Positions 23,280 to 31,271 of a DNA stretch of 38,998 nucleotides are shown piece by piece (the stretch's first letter is position 1; every line of letters starts with the position of its first letter). Under the pieces are notes generated by a model, which made no database searches, was not told the DNA's origin, and saw only the letters and a list, made by a program, of their open reading frames with translations. The DNA is from an uncultured Prevotella sp. (GTDB lineage Bacteria; Bacteroidota; Bacteroidia; Bacteroidales; Bacteroidaceae). The DNA is taken from the NCBI GenBank assembly GCA_934203355.1, contig CAKPZC010000014.1, positions 1 through 38,998 on the forward strand, in the 5' to 3' direction. The position numbers and the translations under genes were made by a program.

Positions 23280-23918
23280 ATGTACAACACTTATATCTTC
23301 GATTTGGACGGCACGCTGCTCTCCACGCTTGCCGATCTCGCAGCAAGCTGCAACTACGCACTTCGCACCAATGGCATGCCAGAACACACAGAGGACGAGG
23401 TAAGACGATTTGTGGGCAACGGAGTAAAGAAACTCATGGAACGGGCTGTGCCCGACGGGTTGCAGAACCCATTGTTCGACAAGGCATTTGCCGACTTCCG
23501 CCAACACTACATGAAACACAACCTCGACACTACACGCCCCTACGACGGCATCATGCCGATGCTCGAACAACTGCGACTAAGAGGCAAGCAGGTGGCGGTG
23601 GTGAGCAACAAGTTCTATGCAGCAACCCAGGAACTGTGCCGCCACTTCTTCGGCGACCTTGTAGACGTGGCTATAGGCGAACGCGAAGACATACGACGCA
23701 AACCGGCACCCGACACTGTGATTGAGGCGTTGCGGCAACTCGGAGCCAATGCCGAAGGATCGGTATATATTGGCGACAGCGACGTGGACATCGACACGGC
23801 ACGCAACTCTGGAATGCCATGCATCAGCGTAATGTGGGGATTCCGCGACAAAGAGTTTCTAATCGAGCACGGAGCCACAACACTTGTGGCAACACCACAG
23901 GAAATTCTGGACTGTTAA
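23280..23918 (+). CDS. HAD-family phosphatase (phosphoglycolate phosphatase-like)
   Basis: The 212-aa cytoplasmic enzyme has the HAD motifs: DLDGTLLST (about 8-16, with nucleophile and acid/base aspartates), VVSNKF in motif II, a lysine in RRKPAPDT (motif III) and GDSDVDIDTARNSG (motif IV). The helical cap inserted after motif I (about 20-85) is of C1 type, as in phosphoglycolate phosphatase Gph or pyrophosphatase PpaX. Exact substrate uncertain. It diverges from mltG and ends at a strong hairpin. Confidence 0.9.
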   Translation: MYNTYIFDLDGTLLSTLADLAASCNYALRTNGMPEHTEDEVRRFVGNGVKKLMERAVPDGLQNPLFDKAFADFRQHYMKHNLDTTRPYDGIMPMLEQLRLRGKQVAVVSNKFYAATQELCRHFFGDLVDVAIGEREDIRRKPAPDTVIEALRQLGANAEGSVYIGDSDVDIDTARNSGMPCISVMWGFRDKEFLIEHGATTLVATPQEILDC

Positions 23919-23930
23919 TATAAAAACATG

Positions 23931-23960
23931 AGTGCCGGACTCTTCACAGAGCCCGGCACT
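23931..23960 (+). terminator. Terminator after the HAD phosphatase gene
   Basis: AGTGCCGGACTC pairs with GAGCCCGGCACT (11 of 12 pairs) around a 6-nt loop, followed by TCTTAT. A stable GC-rich stem 12 bp after the stop codon. Confidence 0.75.
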
Positions 23961-24081
23961 TCTTATCAATAGGTATTAGTCTTTTTCTTAAGGTAAAAAG
24001 ATTGTATTCAGGATAACGTCACAAAGTTAACTCTTTCCTGAACATTGGACAAATCTTTTCACCTGCTATATAGCATTTTTT

Positions 24082-24873
24082 TCAAAATTTATCGCATTCC
24101 AGTATATCCTTCACCCCCATCTTTGGGTTTTTCCTAACATATCGCTCCACTATCGCCGTGTATTCGGTGTCGAACACACGGTGTCCAAGAATATTATTTA
24201 CCGCCCACATTATCTTGCCCATGTGCACGTCGCGCTCATACTGCGTGCGATTGGCATGGTTGCGCAGCGGATACATGCTTAGGATATAGAAGCTAATACA
24301 GTCGGGCACAATATAGTCGCGCGTCATAAGCCGGCGCTGCTCCTCAGTGTAGTATCTCTCGTAGAGCGGATAGTCCTTGCCAAGATACTTGTCGAGCGAG
24401 ATACCTATGGAGTTGTTGCCTATGATGACACTCTGGTCGAGCGCACCTATCTGAGCGTAGACCACGGGCACCTTCATGTCGGGACAAACCTTGCGCAGCC
24501 GCTTGAAGGCGTCGCTAAACTGGCGGTTAAGATCGCTCATACTGGCATACTGCAATTCGGCATCGGATATTATGGCTTGCAGGATTGTGTCTTGATAGTA
24601 TTTCAGAAACTTTGAATTTATCTGCGGACCATTCACCTCACCAATGCGCAACACGTCCTCAATCAAGGTGCGTGTCTCCATAGAATACTCTATGTTCATC
24701 TGCTGCAATGCCGAGAAATCGCCAGTCGTAAGATAACGGCTTTGCAGACGGTCATAGCGCTGCACTTCAACCAGCGACTCCTGACTGTCCTCTCCAAATT
24801 GCTTCAACTTCAACTCACAAGCCGTCGAAGCAAGGATTATTGCGGTTATTATAATCAGATATATTTTTCTCAC
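24082..24873 (-). CDS. GldB-like lipoprotein
   Basis: The 263-aa protein has a lipoprotein signal with lipobox STAC (Cys19). The central motif IIGNNSIGISLDKYLGKDYP (about 157-176) and the later VPDCISFY are typical of the GldB-like family, named for a gliding-motility lipoprotein of Flavobacteria. Its wide occurrence in non-gliding Bacteroidales indicates a more general envelope role. It stands alone, with a promoter at 24899-24906. No enzyme motif is evident; a DUF2268-like protease relation has been suggested for the fold, but an HExxH motif is absent here. Confidence 0.72.
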   Translation of the reverse strand: MRKIYLIIITAIILASTACELKLKQFGEDSQESLVEVQRYDRLQSRYLTTGDFSALQQMNIEYSMETRTLIEDVLRIGEVNGPQINSKFLKYYQDTILQAIISDAELQYASMSDLNRQFSDAFKRLRKVCPDMKVPVVYAQIGALDQSVIIGNNSIGISLDKYLGKDYPLYERYYTEEQRRLMTRDYIVPDCISFYILSMYPLRNHANRTQYERDVHMGKIMWAVNNILGHRVFDTEYTAIVERYVRKNPKMGVKDILECDKF

Positions 24874-24898
24874 GATAGGCTAATGCTTTTAACTGTTG

Positions 24899-24906
24899 CA
24901 AAAATA
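24899..24906 (-). promoter_or_regulatory. Promoter -7 box of the GldB-like gene
   Basis: TATTTTTG on the minus strand (24906 to 24899) fits TAnnTTTG, 26 bp before the start codon. The match is in very AT-rich DNA, so moderate weight only. Confidence 0.4.
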
Positions 24907-25007
24907 CTAAAAAAATTTTTAAACCGCAACAATTTCAGCTAAAAAAGTTAAACAGCAAGCCTCAACCTGCTGTTTTATCTTAAATATTTCAAAAAACGCA
25001 CGATTTT

Positions 25008-27206
25008 CTACTTGATTTCCACCAATTTTGAGTAAGAGCGTATCTTTCGGTCGGCCGAAACCACATCCACCAACATACGATAACGTCCCTTGCACTGTGG
25101 CATGCGACACTCGTAAGGTTTCAAGGGCATGGTAATACCTTGCGGAGTCACCAAAACCCCATTTGCAGTTATCTCCTTGGGAGTCATTCCCGAACGCAAC
25201 TTTATGTCGACAAATCCCAGATTGGCTCCATACCGCGCCGAGCGACCATCGATAGGCTCAACAAGTTCCAACGACTCCACATCGCTGATTGGCAAATCCA
25301 ATATATCAGATATATAAGCATCGACATAGAGTCCATTTAAAACAAACCCTATTTCAGAGAATTTATTGTCGGAACGTGCTGCTTCTCCCTCAGCCTTAAC
25401 ATGCGTCACACTTAACCCCCAATACTTAGAACTCAACCAATAAACACTACTATTATCGGATGTGATACCCACCTTATTATACCAAAGAAGGGCGTCACGA
25501 ACATTGAATATGCTCTTATTACTTTGAAGAAAATCCCTATCCATATAATTTGCCGTTTTTTTCACACGTGCCCATTTATAAGGGTCCTTGTTCACAGCAC
25601 GACTTTTCACCACAACTTCATCCAGACGATACCTGCTCAACGTGTCGATAGCAACAACCTTAGGGGTATATGCTGAGTTTATGAGTAGAGTTGGGTTATT
25701 AGAATTGAAAACTGGAACCGGAGATTCGTCTACAGAGAATCCAAACTTTCTCGTTCTTCCATTCTTGTCGTAGGCCTGCAAGAACAGTTTCTCTCCATCG
25801 AAACAGTCGGCTATAGGAATCTCAAAATGCCCATTGGCATCGGTAACACCCATTGCGGCGTCGAAAGTCGACGCATTGACGAGTTGCACCTGGGCGTTCT
25901 TCAACGGGTTGCGATAGTCATCAACCGTTCCTGCAACAGTCATCACATATTCTGGCGCAAAAGCATAAGCCACAGAATCCTTGTCCATCATATCCACGTC
26001 GGGCAAGCTACGCACAGCCGACAATAACCAACAGTCGAGAGTATTGGTGTAGCCATCTTGCCTATCCTCACAGCCTGGCTCATAACCATAGGGCATGGGG
26101 ACCAGCGACTCCACGTCGTTTCCGAAATTCAACACATTATAAGCACTTGCGGCAACACCACCACAATACTCAGGTACATACCTCACAAACGTGTGATTAT
26201 GACAAGTGGTGTCGGCAATGGAAAGCGAACTGTCGGCAACAGAATACTTACCGTTGTCGCCAATCCACACGCTGCGTTGCGCAAAGGTGGTGTAGCTACT
26301 GTCGGCGAGCCATATGGTGAGCAATCCATCGCCACACGACGAAAGGTCAGCAACGCCATGCCCGTTAGCCATAGCCAGCTCCTTCAGACCGAAATTATTA
26401 TGATACAACAACACATGAGCACACTCCATGTTGGGTTTCTTACTAGCAGGACTAAGCACACCGCACGTCAGCTTTTGCTTGTTTACGTATGCCTGCACCG
26501 TAGGTGTGGCGGTTGCAGTTGGCAACATTGCCTCGAATTCACATTTTGCTCCTGCACACAACCGATATGTAGACACTCCATCAGGAATAAAAGAGAACTT
26601 TGCCCACCCATCTATGCTTGTGCCACCATAACAAAGTGTGTCTTTCTCGTTCTTGACAACACAGAAACCTGTCTTTACGGGATGCTTGTTGTTGTCATAA
26701 ACATAAACAGCTACATTCTGCAACGCCCCATCAACGAGATGTCCCCCCTCGGGAAAGAAAGCCGCATTAAAACCGTTGGAGATTTTATTGCCACCATAAG
26801 CCACCAATGGCGGATTTATGCCATAATAAAACTTGGCAATGGGATATATTCCCTGCTTGTTGTTGCACATAAACCGTGTGTAACCACGCAATTGGTAAAC
26901 ACCAGCACCATTGTTGCCTACAAGAAACGTGGCATAGAAACTGCCATCGTCTTGACATCTCAACTTCTGTGTCTGCACCACATTATTTTGCCCGTCAAGC
27001 ATGTCAACGTATACATAGCGGCTGTAAGGATAGAAATCGGAGAAGTCGGATGAAAGCAACTGACCAACTACCTCCACTGTGTCGCCAAGCTCATATGCTG
27101 TATTTGTCGGAGCTACAAACAATCGCTCCGACAAATAAGGCTTATTGGGTTGTGACATAGCACAAACGCTGCACAACACTAAAAAAAGAGTAAACAGACT
27201 GTGCAT
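25008..27206 (-). CDS. Large exported protein with MG2-like, carboxypeptidase-regulatory and TonB-plug-like domains
   Basis: The 732-aa protein has a signal peptide (about residues 1-18). Residues 20-125 resemble an MG2 macroglobulin domain (AYELGDTVEVVGQLL, YVYVDMLDGQNNVV, GVYQLRGYTRFM). Residues about 420-500 are a carboxypeptidase regulatory-like beta-sandwich (VAGTVDDYRNPLKNAQVQLV, GHFEIPIADC). Residues about 535-700 look like a TonB-receptor plug (ISDVESLELVEPIDG, SARYGANLGFVDIKLRSG), but there is no barrel after it. Similar proteins exist in Bacteroidales beside envelope genes; no function is established. It may act as a surface-exposed partner in a larger outer-membrane complex. Three 29-bp direct repeats occupy its leader. 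Confidence 0.8.
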   Translation of the reverse strand: MHSLFTLFLVLCSVCAMSQPNKPYLSERLFVAPTNTAYELGDTVEVVGQLLSSDFSDFYPYSRYVYVDMLDGQNNVVQTQKLRCQDDGSFYATFLVGNNGAGVYQLRGYTRFMCNNKQGIYPIAKFYYGINPPLVAYGGNKISNGFNAAFFPEGGHLVDGALQNVAVYVYDNNKHPVKTGFCVVKNEKDTLCYGGTSIDGWAKFSFIPDGVSTYRLCAGAKCEFEAMLPTATATPTVQAYVNKQKLTCGVLSPASKKPNMECAHVLLYHNNFGLKELAMANGHGVADLSSCGDGLLTIWLADSSYTTFAQRSVWIGDNGKYSVADSSLSIADTTCHNHTFVRYVPEYCGGVAASAYNVLNFGNDVESLVPMPYGYEPGCEDRQDGYTNTLDCWLLSAVRSLPDVDMMDKDSVAYAFAPEYVMTVAGTVDDYRNPLKNAQVQLVNASTFDAAMGVTDANGHFEIPIADCFDGEKLFLQAYDKNGRTRKFGFSVDESPVPVFNSNNPTLLINSAYTPKVVAIDTLSRYRLDEVVVKSRAVNKDPYKWARVKKTANYMDRDFLQSNKSIFNVRDALLWYNKVGITSDNSSVYWLSSKYWGLSVTHVKAEGEAARSDNKFSEIGFVLNGLYVDAYISDILDLPISDVESLELVEPIDGRSARYGANLGFVDIKLRSGMTPKEITANGVLVTPQGITMPLKPYECRMPQCKGRYRMLVDVVSADRKIRSYSKLVEIK

Positions 27207-27233
27207 TGTATTGTTTTTTCTAAATTACACTTT

Positions 27234-27320
27234 GTTCTTATATTCAGCATTAACACTACATATTTCTTATATTCAGCATTAACACTACATATTTCTTATA
27301 TTTAGCATTAACGCTACAAA
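27234..27320 (-). repeat. Three 29-bp direct repeats in the leader of the MG2/plug gene
   Basis: The unit starting TATTCAGCATTAACACTACA begins at 27241, 27270 and 27299 (exactly 29 bp apart); the third copy has a few changes. The block lies between the predicted -7 box at 27317-27324 and the start codon at 27206, so it would be transcribed as most of the mRNA leader. It could bind a regulator or simply reflect slippage. Confidence 0.85.
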
Positions 27321-27324
27321 TATA
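27317..27324 (-). promoter_or_regulatory. Promoter -7 box of the MG2/plug gene
   Basis: TATATTTG on the minus strand (27324 to 27317) matches TAnnTTTG. It lies at the upstream edge of the third 29-bp repeat and about 40 bp after the end of the glycosyltransferase gene. Confidence 0.5.
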
Positions 27325-27361
27325 ACAAATAACAATACATAAACAATCAATCTTGTTTTTT

Positions 27362-28399
27362 TTATAAATTATTTCGTTTTACAGTCGAATCCTCATAACT
27401 GCGTTTGCCCTTGACATAATATCTCCACAATATGCTATAGGGCTTGCGCATTGAGTCATCAACAGCAACACGCGATGCCTGTATCTGCTGGCGATCGGTG
27501 CAAAAGTCGTTGCGCCATGCCTTGAATGCCCTGCGTCCGCGTAAGACAGCCTTAAACTCACCCCAATTGCGGTCGAGCAGCAACGACTTGAAGGCTGCCA
27601 CATAGTCGAGCCAGAAGCGCACACGCATCACATGATGCAAATCACCATCGGGCAGGTTCTTGTAGAGCATCGTCAAGTTGTTGCGGAAGTTGAGATAGGT
27701 TTTCATTGGGTTGCCCTTGGGTAGTGTACCACCACCAACATGATACACCACACTCTGGGGCACACAATAAATTTTACGCCCCACATTACACAGGCGCCAA
27801 CACAGATCAATCTCCTCGCAATGGGCAAAGAAGCGAGCGTCGAGCCCACCCACACGCCAGTAGTCGTCACGGCGTATCATCAGCGCAGCACCCGTTGCCC
27901 ACATCACCTGGCAGGCATCGTCGTACTGTCCGTGGTCGTCCTCTACCGTGTCGAACACACGGCCACGACAGAAAGGATAACCATAACGGTCGATAAAGCC
28001 ACCGCTTGCACCAGCATACTCAAACTTGCCACGCGAATGCTCGGCACGCAATTTAGGCTGGCAGGCGGCAACGTCACTATTGGAGTCCATGAACTCTATC
28101 AAGGTGTCCATCCAACCTTGTGTCACCTCCACATCGCTGTTCAACAGCATGTAGTATTCGTTCTCGACCTGTTGCAACGCAAGATTGTAGCCACCGGCAA
28201 AGCCATAATTCTTGTCGAGCACTATCGTCTTGACCGTGGGAAACTCGTTGGCAAGCAACGACAAGGAGTCGTCGGTCGAAGCATTGTCGGCAACTATAAT
28301 ATCGGCAACTCCAGCCGAATGCTCTATCACCGAAGGAAGGAAACGGCGCATCATTGCTGCACCGTTCCAGTTAAGTATTACTATTGCTACCTTCTTCAT
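27362..28399 (-). CDS. Family 2 glycosyltransferase (rhamnosyltransferase-like)
   Basis: The 345-aa enzyme begins VAIVILNWNGAAMMRRFLPS, the GT-A fold nucleotide-binding start, followed by ADNASTDDS, DKNYGFAGGYN and the DXD-like metal site LLNSDVEV (about 86-93). VMWATGAALMIRRDDYWRVG, then CEEIDLCWRLCNVG, carries the acceptor ED site of GT2. The C-terminal 100 residues are basic and may sit on the membrane. It starts 21 nt after mtaB, so both share a transcript. A role in surface polysaccharide or lipooligosaccharide assembly is likely; sugar and acceptor are unknown. Confidence 0.92.
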   Translation of the reverse strand: MKKVAIVILNWNGAAMMRRFLPSVIEHSAGVADIIVADNASTDDSLSLLANEFPTVKTIVLDKNYGFAGGYNLALQQVENEYYMLLNSDVEVTQGWMDTLIEFMDSNSDVAACQPKLRAEHSRGKFEYAGASGGFIDRYGYPFCRGRVFDTVEDDHGQYDDACQVMWATGAALMIRRDDYWRVGGLDARFFAHCEEIDLCWRLCNVGRKIYCVPQSVVYHVGGGTLPKGNPMKTYLNFRNNLTMLYKNLPDGDLHHVMRVRFWLDYVAAFKSLLLDRNWGEFKAVLRGRRAFKAWRNDFCTDRQQIQASRVAVDDSMRKPYSILWRYYVKGKRSYEDSTVKRNNL

Positions 28400-28420
28400 T
28401 ATTCACACTTCGTTCTTTAC

Positions 28421-29788
28421 TTAAATAATTTCGGCTTTCAGAGCCGACTTGTCGTGATTGAACTCGCCCAAGCGAACACGCAACAACTGATTGTCGTACT
28501 CCTCACGTGCGTCGCGCGGCGACAACTCCACACGCACATAGTTCTTTGTGAATCCGTGCATGGCACGTCCGCGCGAAGCCCGCTCGAATAACACCTCCTG
28601 TTCCGTACCCTTATATTTGGCATAGAAGTCGATGCGCTTGCGCTCGCTCATGTCGAGAAGCTGCTTGCTGCGCTGCTTCTTGTCGGCATCGCTCACCACA
28701 TAGGGTATACGCAAAGCCGCCGTACCGGGACGCTCGCTATAGGGGAAGACATGAAGTTGGGTGACATCAACACCCTCAAGAAAGTCGCGGCATTCGTCAA
28801 AACACTCCGGTGTCTCGCCACGGCATCCCACCATCACATCTACACCAATAAAAGCATCAGGCATCTTCTGCTTTATAAGCTCTATCTTGCGCGCAAAGAG
28901 CGACTTATCGTAGCGGCGGTGCATCAACCTAAGCACCTCGTCGCTGCCGCTCTGCAACGGCACATGGAAATGAGGCATGAAGGCACGGCTATGGGCACAG
29001 TAGTCGATGAGCTCGTCGCTGAGAAGGTCGGGCTCCATGCTGCTTATACGGTAGCGCTCTATTCCCTCCACACGGTCGAGAGCCTTCACAAGGTCGAGAA
29101 AACTCTCGCCTGTGGTCTTGCCAAAATCACCGATGTTCACTCCTGTGAGCACTATCTCCTTGCCACCGTCGCGCGCTGCCTGTTCTGCCTGTGCCACTAG
29201 CGAGGCAATAGTAGGATTGCGCGAATTGCCACGGGCATAGGGTATGGTGCAATAGGTGCAGTAGTAGTCGCATCCGTCCTGCACCTTAAGGAAATAGCGT
29301 GTGCGGTTGCCACGTGAACACGATGGCGCAAACGACTTAATATTCTTTGTCTTCACCGAGAAGAAACGATGAAGCGAGTCGCTGCCTGTTGCTTCTGTAT
29401 GGAGAGATTCCGACTCCTTTGCAGTCCAAGCATCACTCAGAAACTGCACAAGGTCGGCTTTCTCGTTAGAACCAAGCACAAGGTCAACACCCTCAATCTT
29501 GCTCACCGACTCCGACTCCAGCTGCGCATAGCATCCTGTGACAGCCACAAAAGCTCCGGGATTTTGACGCACCATACGGTGGATAGCCTGTCGGCACTTG
29601 TGGTCGGCAACCTCTGTCACCGAGCATGTGTTTATCAGGCAAAGGTCTGCCTTCTCGCCTTCCTGTGCTGGTGTGACACCAAGTTCCGACAACATCTGAC
29701 CAAACGTAGATGTCTCCGAAAAGTTAAGCTTACAACCAAGAGTATAGTAGGCGGCCTTCTTATTTTGAAAAACTGAAGTATTAATCAT
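28421..29788 (-). CDS. mtaB: tRNA (N6-threonylcarbamoyladenosine 37) methylthiotransferase MtaB
   Basis: The 455-aa radical-SAM enzyme adds a methylthio group to t6A37 of tRNAs reading ANN codons. Domains in order: UPF0004 N-terminal domain with cysteines for an auxiliary cluster (YYTLGCKLNFSE, NTCSVTEVADHKC, TGCYAQLE), the radical-SAM core with CxxxCxxC in DGCDYYCTYCTIPYARG (about 177-193), ending with a TRAM-like domain (about 375-440). The CTIPYARG form is typical of MtaB rather than MiaB or RimO. Core housekeeping gene, first of a two-gene operon with the glycosyltransferase. Confidence 0.95.
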   Translation of the reverse strand: MINTSVFQNKKAAYYTLGCKLNFSETSTFGQMLSELGVTPAQEGEKADLCLINTCSVTEVADHKCRQAIHRMVRQNPGAFVAVTGCYAQLESESVSKIEGVDLVLGSNEKADLVQFLSDAWTAKESESLHTEATGSDSLHRFFSVKTKNIKSFAPSCSRGNRTRYFLKVQDGCDYYCTYCTIPYARGNSRNPTIASLVAQAEQAARDGGKEIVLTGVNIGDFGKTTGESFLDLVKALDRVEGIERYRISSMEPDLLSDELIDYCAHSRAFMPHFHVPLQSGSDEVLRLMHRRYDKSLFARKIELIKQKMPDAFIGVDVMVGCRGETPECFDECRDFLEGVDVTQLHVFPYSERPGTAALRIPYVVSDADKKQRSKQLLDMSERKRIDFYAKYKGTEQEVLFERASRGRAMHGFTKNYVRVELSPRDAREEYDNQLLRVRLGEFNHDKSALKAEII

Positions 29789-29857
29789 TACTTTATATTA
29801 TAATATAGTTATGGTGTATATACATTATTATATATAATGCCTTGTTCTTATCGGTTG

Positions 29858-29865
29858 CAAAGTTA
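29858..29865 (-). promoter_or_regulatory. Promoter -7 box of mtaB-GT2
   Basis: TAACTTTG on the minus strand (29865 to 29858) matches TAnnTTTG, 70 bp before mtaB. The remaining 265 bp up to the next promoter (29866-30131) is AT-rich and shows no gene or clear structure. Confidence 0.6.
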
Positions 29866-30131
29866 ATCAAAAATATGCTACAAATCACACCTCTGATGTT
29901 TTTTTCATATTCTCCACCCCTTTATCGCCACCTGTTATCAATGAAGCGATGCGTTTTGTACGCACACAAAAAGCAACAAAAAATCACATTTTAACGCCTT
30001 AGCCGACAGAGTTAAAAAGATTAACATTTATTTACAATTTATAAAACATTGATTTACAGCACTTTGCATATTGGTTACAAAATTCTCAAAAAAAAATCCT
30101 TAAAAGATTAACGCGGTATCAAAAAAATACT

Positions 30132-30139
30132 TACCTTTG
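30132..30139 (+). promoter_or_regulatory. Promoter -7 box of the small lipoprotein gene
   Basis: TACCTTTG matches TAnnTTTG 51 bp before the ATG at 30191. Confidence 0.6.
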
Positions 30140-30190
30140 CAATGTTTTAATAAACAAATGATTGTTTTACAGATTTAAAAAGCAAAGAAA

Positions 30191-30358
30191 ATGAAGAAAT
30201 TAGTTTTAATGTTCGTAGCTATCGCAGCTATCTCATTCGCATCTTGTGGTAACAAAACAGCTGCTCCTGCAGCAAACGCTGACAGCGACACTGTAGCTCA
30301 GGTTGACACAACTACAGCTGACACCACAAACGTTGCTGACACTACCGTAGCTGAGTAA
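30191..30358 (+). CDS. Small Ala/Thr-rich lipoprotein (55 aa)
   Basis: The frame reads MKKLVLMFVAIAAISFASCG, a lipoprotein signal with lipobox FASC (Cys19), followed by 36 residues made mostly of Ala, Thr, Asp and Val (ADTTNVADTTVAE at the end). The mature part has no fold-forming pattern and is acidic. A good promoter, a start 51 bp after it and a strong terminator 33 bp after the stop show it is a real monocistronic gene despite its size. GC-rich, regular codon use suggests good expression. Function unknown; small abundant lipoproteins of this kind are common in Prevotella and Bacteroides. Confidence 0.85.
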   Translation: MKKLVLMFVAIAAISFASCGNKTAAPAANADSDTVAQVDTTTADTTNVADTTVAE

Positions 30359-30391
30359 TACGTTAGCTTGAACAGAAAAAATGAGAGATTA

Positions 30392-30421
30392 ACCGCTGAC
30401 CCTTAGGGTCGGCGGTTTTTT
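30392..30421 (+). terminator. Rho-independent terminator of the small lipoprotein gene
   Basis: ACCGCTGACCC pairs with GGGTCGGCGGT (one mismatch) around a short loop, followed by TTTTTTCG. Classic form, 33 bp after the stop codon. Confidence 0.88.
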
Positions 30422-30462
30422 CGTTTATATACATTCCTAAATCATTATGCGTTTTTTTTAAC

Positions 30463-31233
30463 ATGACAAGACAAACACTTGCCACACTATTACTCTGTGC
30501 CATAACATCATACGCCACCACAACAGTAGCAACAACCATATATGACACTACTACCCTAACGGCATGCAACACAGTTACCGACGACACTGCCTCACTGAAA
30601 CAATGGACTGTCGGCAAAGAAGTGAGCCTTGCTGCAATAAAGAAATACGGAATAGACAATTGCTTCAAGCAGAGCAACATCAACAGCCAGGTATTCAACA
30701 GAATAAACGGCAAGTCGTTCAAGACAAACTGCACTGTTCCCCGCTCGTCGCTACGCTATCTGCAACTGCTGCACTACACACAAGAAGGACGGATAAAACT
30801 CGGCGAGATGATTTGCCACAAGGACGTGGCAAGCGAATTGATAAGCATATTCCGACAACTCTTCGACGCAAAATATCCCATAGAGCGAATGCAACTCATC
30901 GACGACTTCAACGCCAACGACATAGAATCGATGAACAAAAACAACACTTCGTGCTTCAATTTCCGCATGGTGGCAGGGTCGAAAAAACTGTCGAACCACA
31001 GTCTGGGCAAAGCGGTTGACATCAATCCGCTATACAACCCATACGTAAAACGCCGAGCAAACGGCACATATAAAGTAAGTCCTGAGGCTGGACGAAAATA
31101 CACCGACCGCTCAAAACCATTCAAATACAAAATCGACAAGAACGACCTTGCCTACAAACTGTTCACCCAACACGGATTCAGATGGGGCGGCAACTACCGC
31201 ACACTGAAGGACTATCAGCACTTTGAAAAATAA
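30463..31233 (+). CDS. M15-family peptidase (D-Ala-D-Ala carboxypeptidase/endolysin-like)
   Basis: The 256-aa exported protein has an N-terminal hydrophobic signal (about residues 3-25). The catalytic half (about 150-256) shows NFRMVAGSKKLSNHSLGKAV followed by DINPLYNPYV: the SxHxxGxAxD zinc motif, with a second histidine in the C-terminal YQHFEK. HGFRWGGNYRTLKDYQHFE is typical of the Peptidase_M15_4 group that includes phage L-alanyl-D-glutamate endopeptidases and VanY-like enzymes. It should cut peptidoglycan peptides in the periplasm. It is convergent with cls, with only 38 bp between. Confidence 0.85.
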   Translation: MTRQTLATLLLCAITSYATTTVATTIYDTTTLTACNTVTDDTASLKQWTVGKEVSLAAIKKYGIDNCFKQSNINSQVFNRINGKSFKTNCTVPRSSLRYLQLLHYTQEGRIKLGEMICHKDVASELISIFRQLFDAKYPIERMQLIDDFNANDIESMNKNNTSCFNFRMVAGSKKLSNHSLGKAVDINPLYNPYVKRRANGTYKVSPEAGRKYTDRSKPFKYKIDKNDLAYKLFTQHGFRWGGNYRTLKDYQHFEK

Positions 31234-31271
31234 GAACATGCCAAAGGAAACACCAACAACACTCCCCCGCC

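Noticed and set aside
26058..27053. Long plus-strand frame (331 codons) opposite the MG2/plug gene
   Set aside because: It is the antisense shadow of a gene with clear domains and has no motif or start signal of its own.
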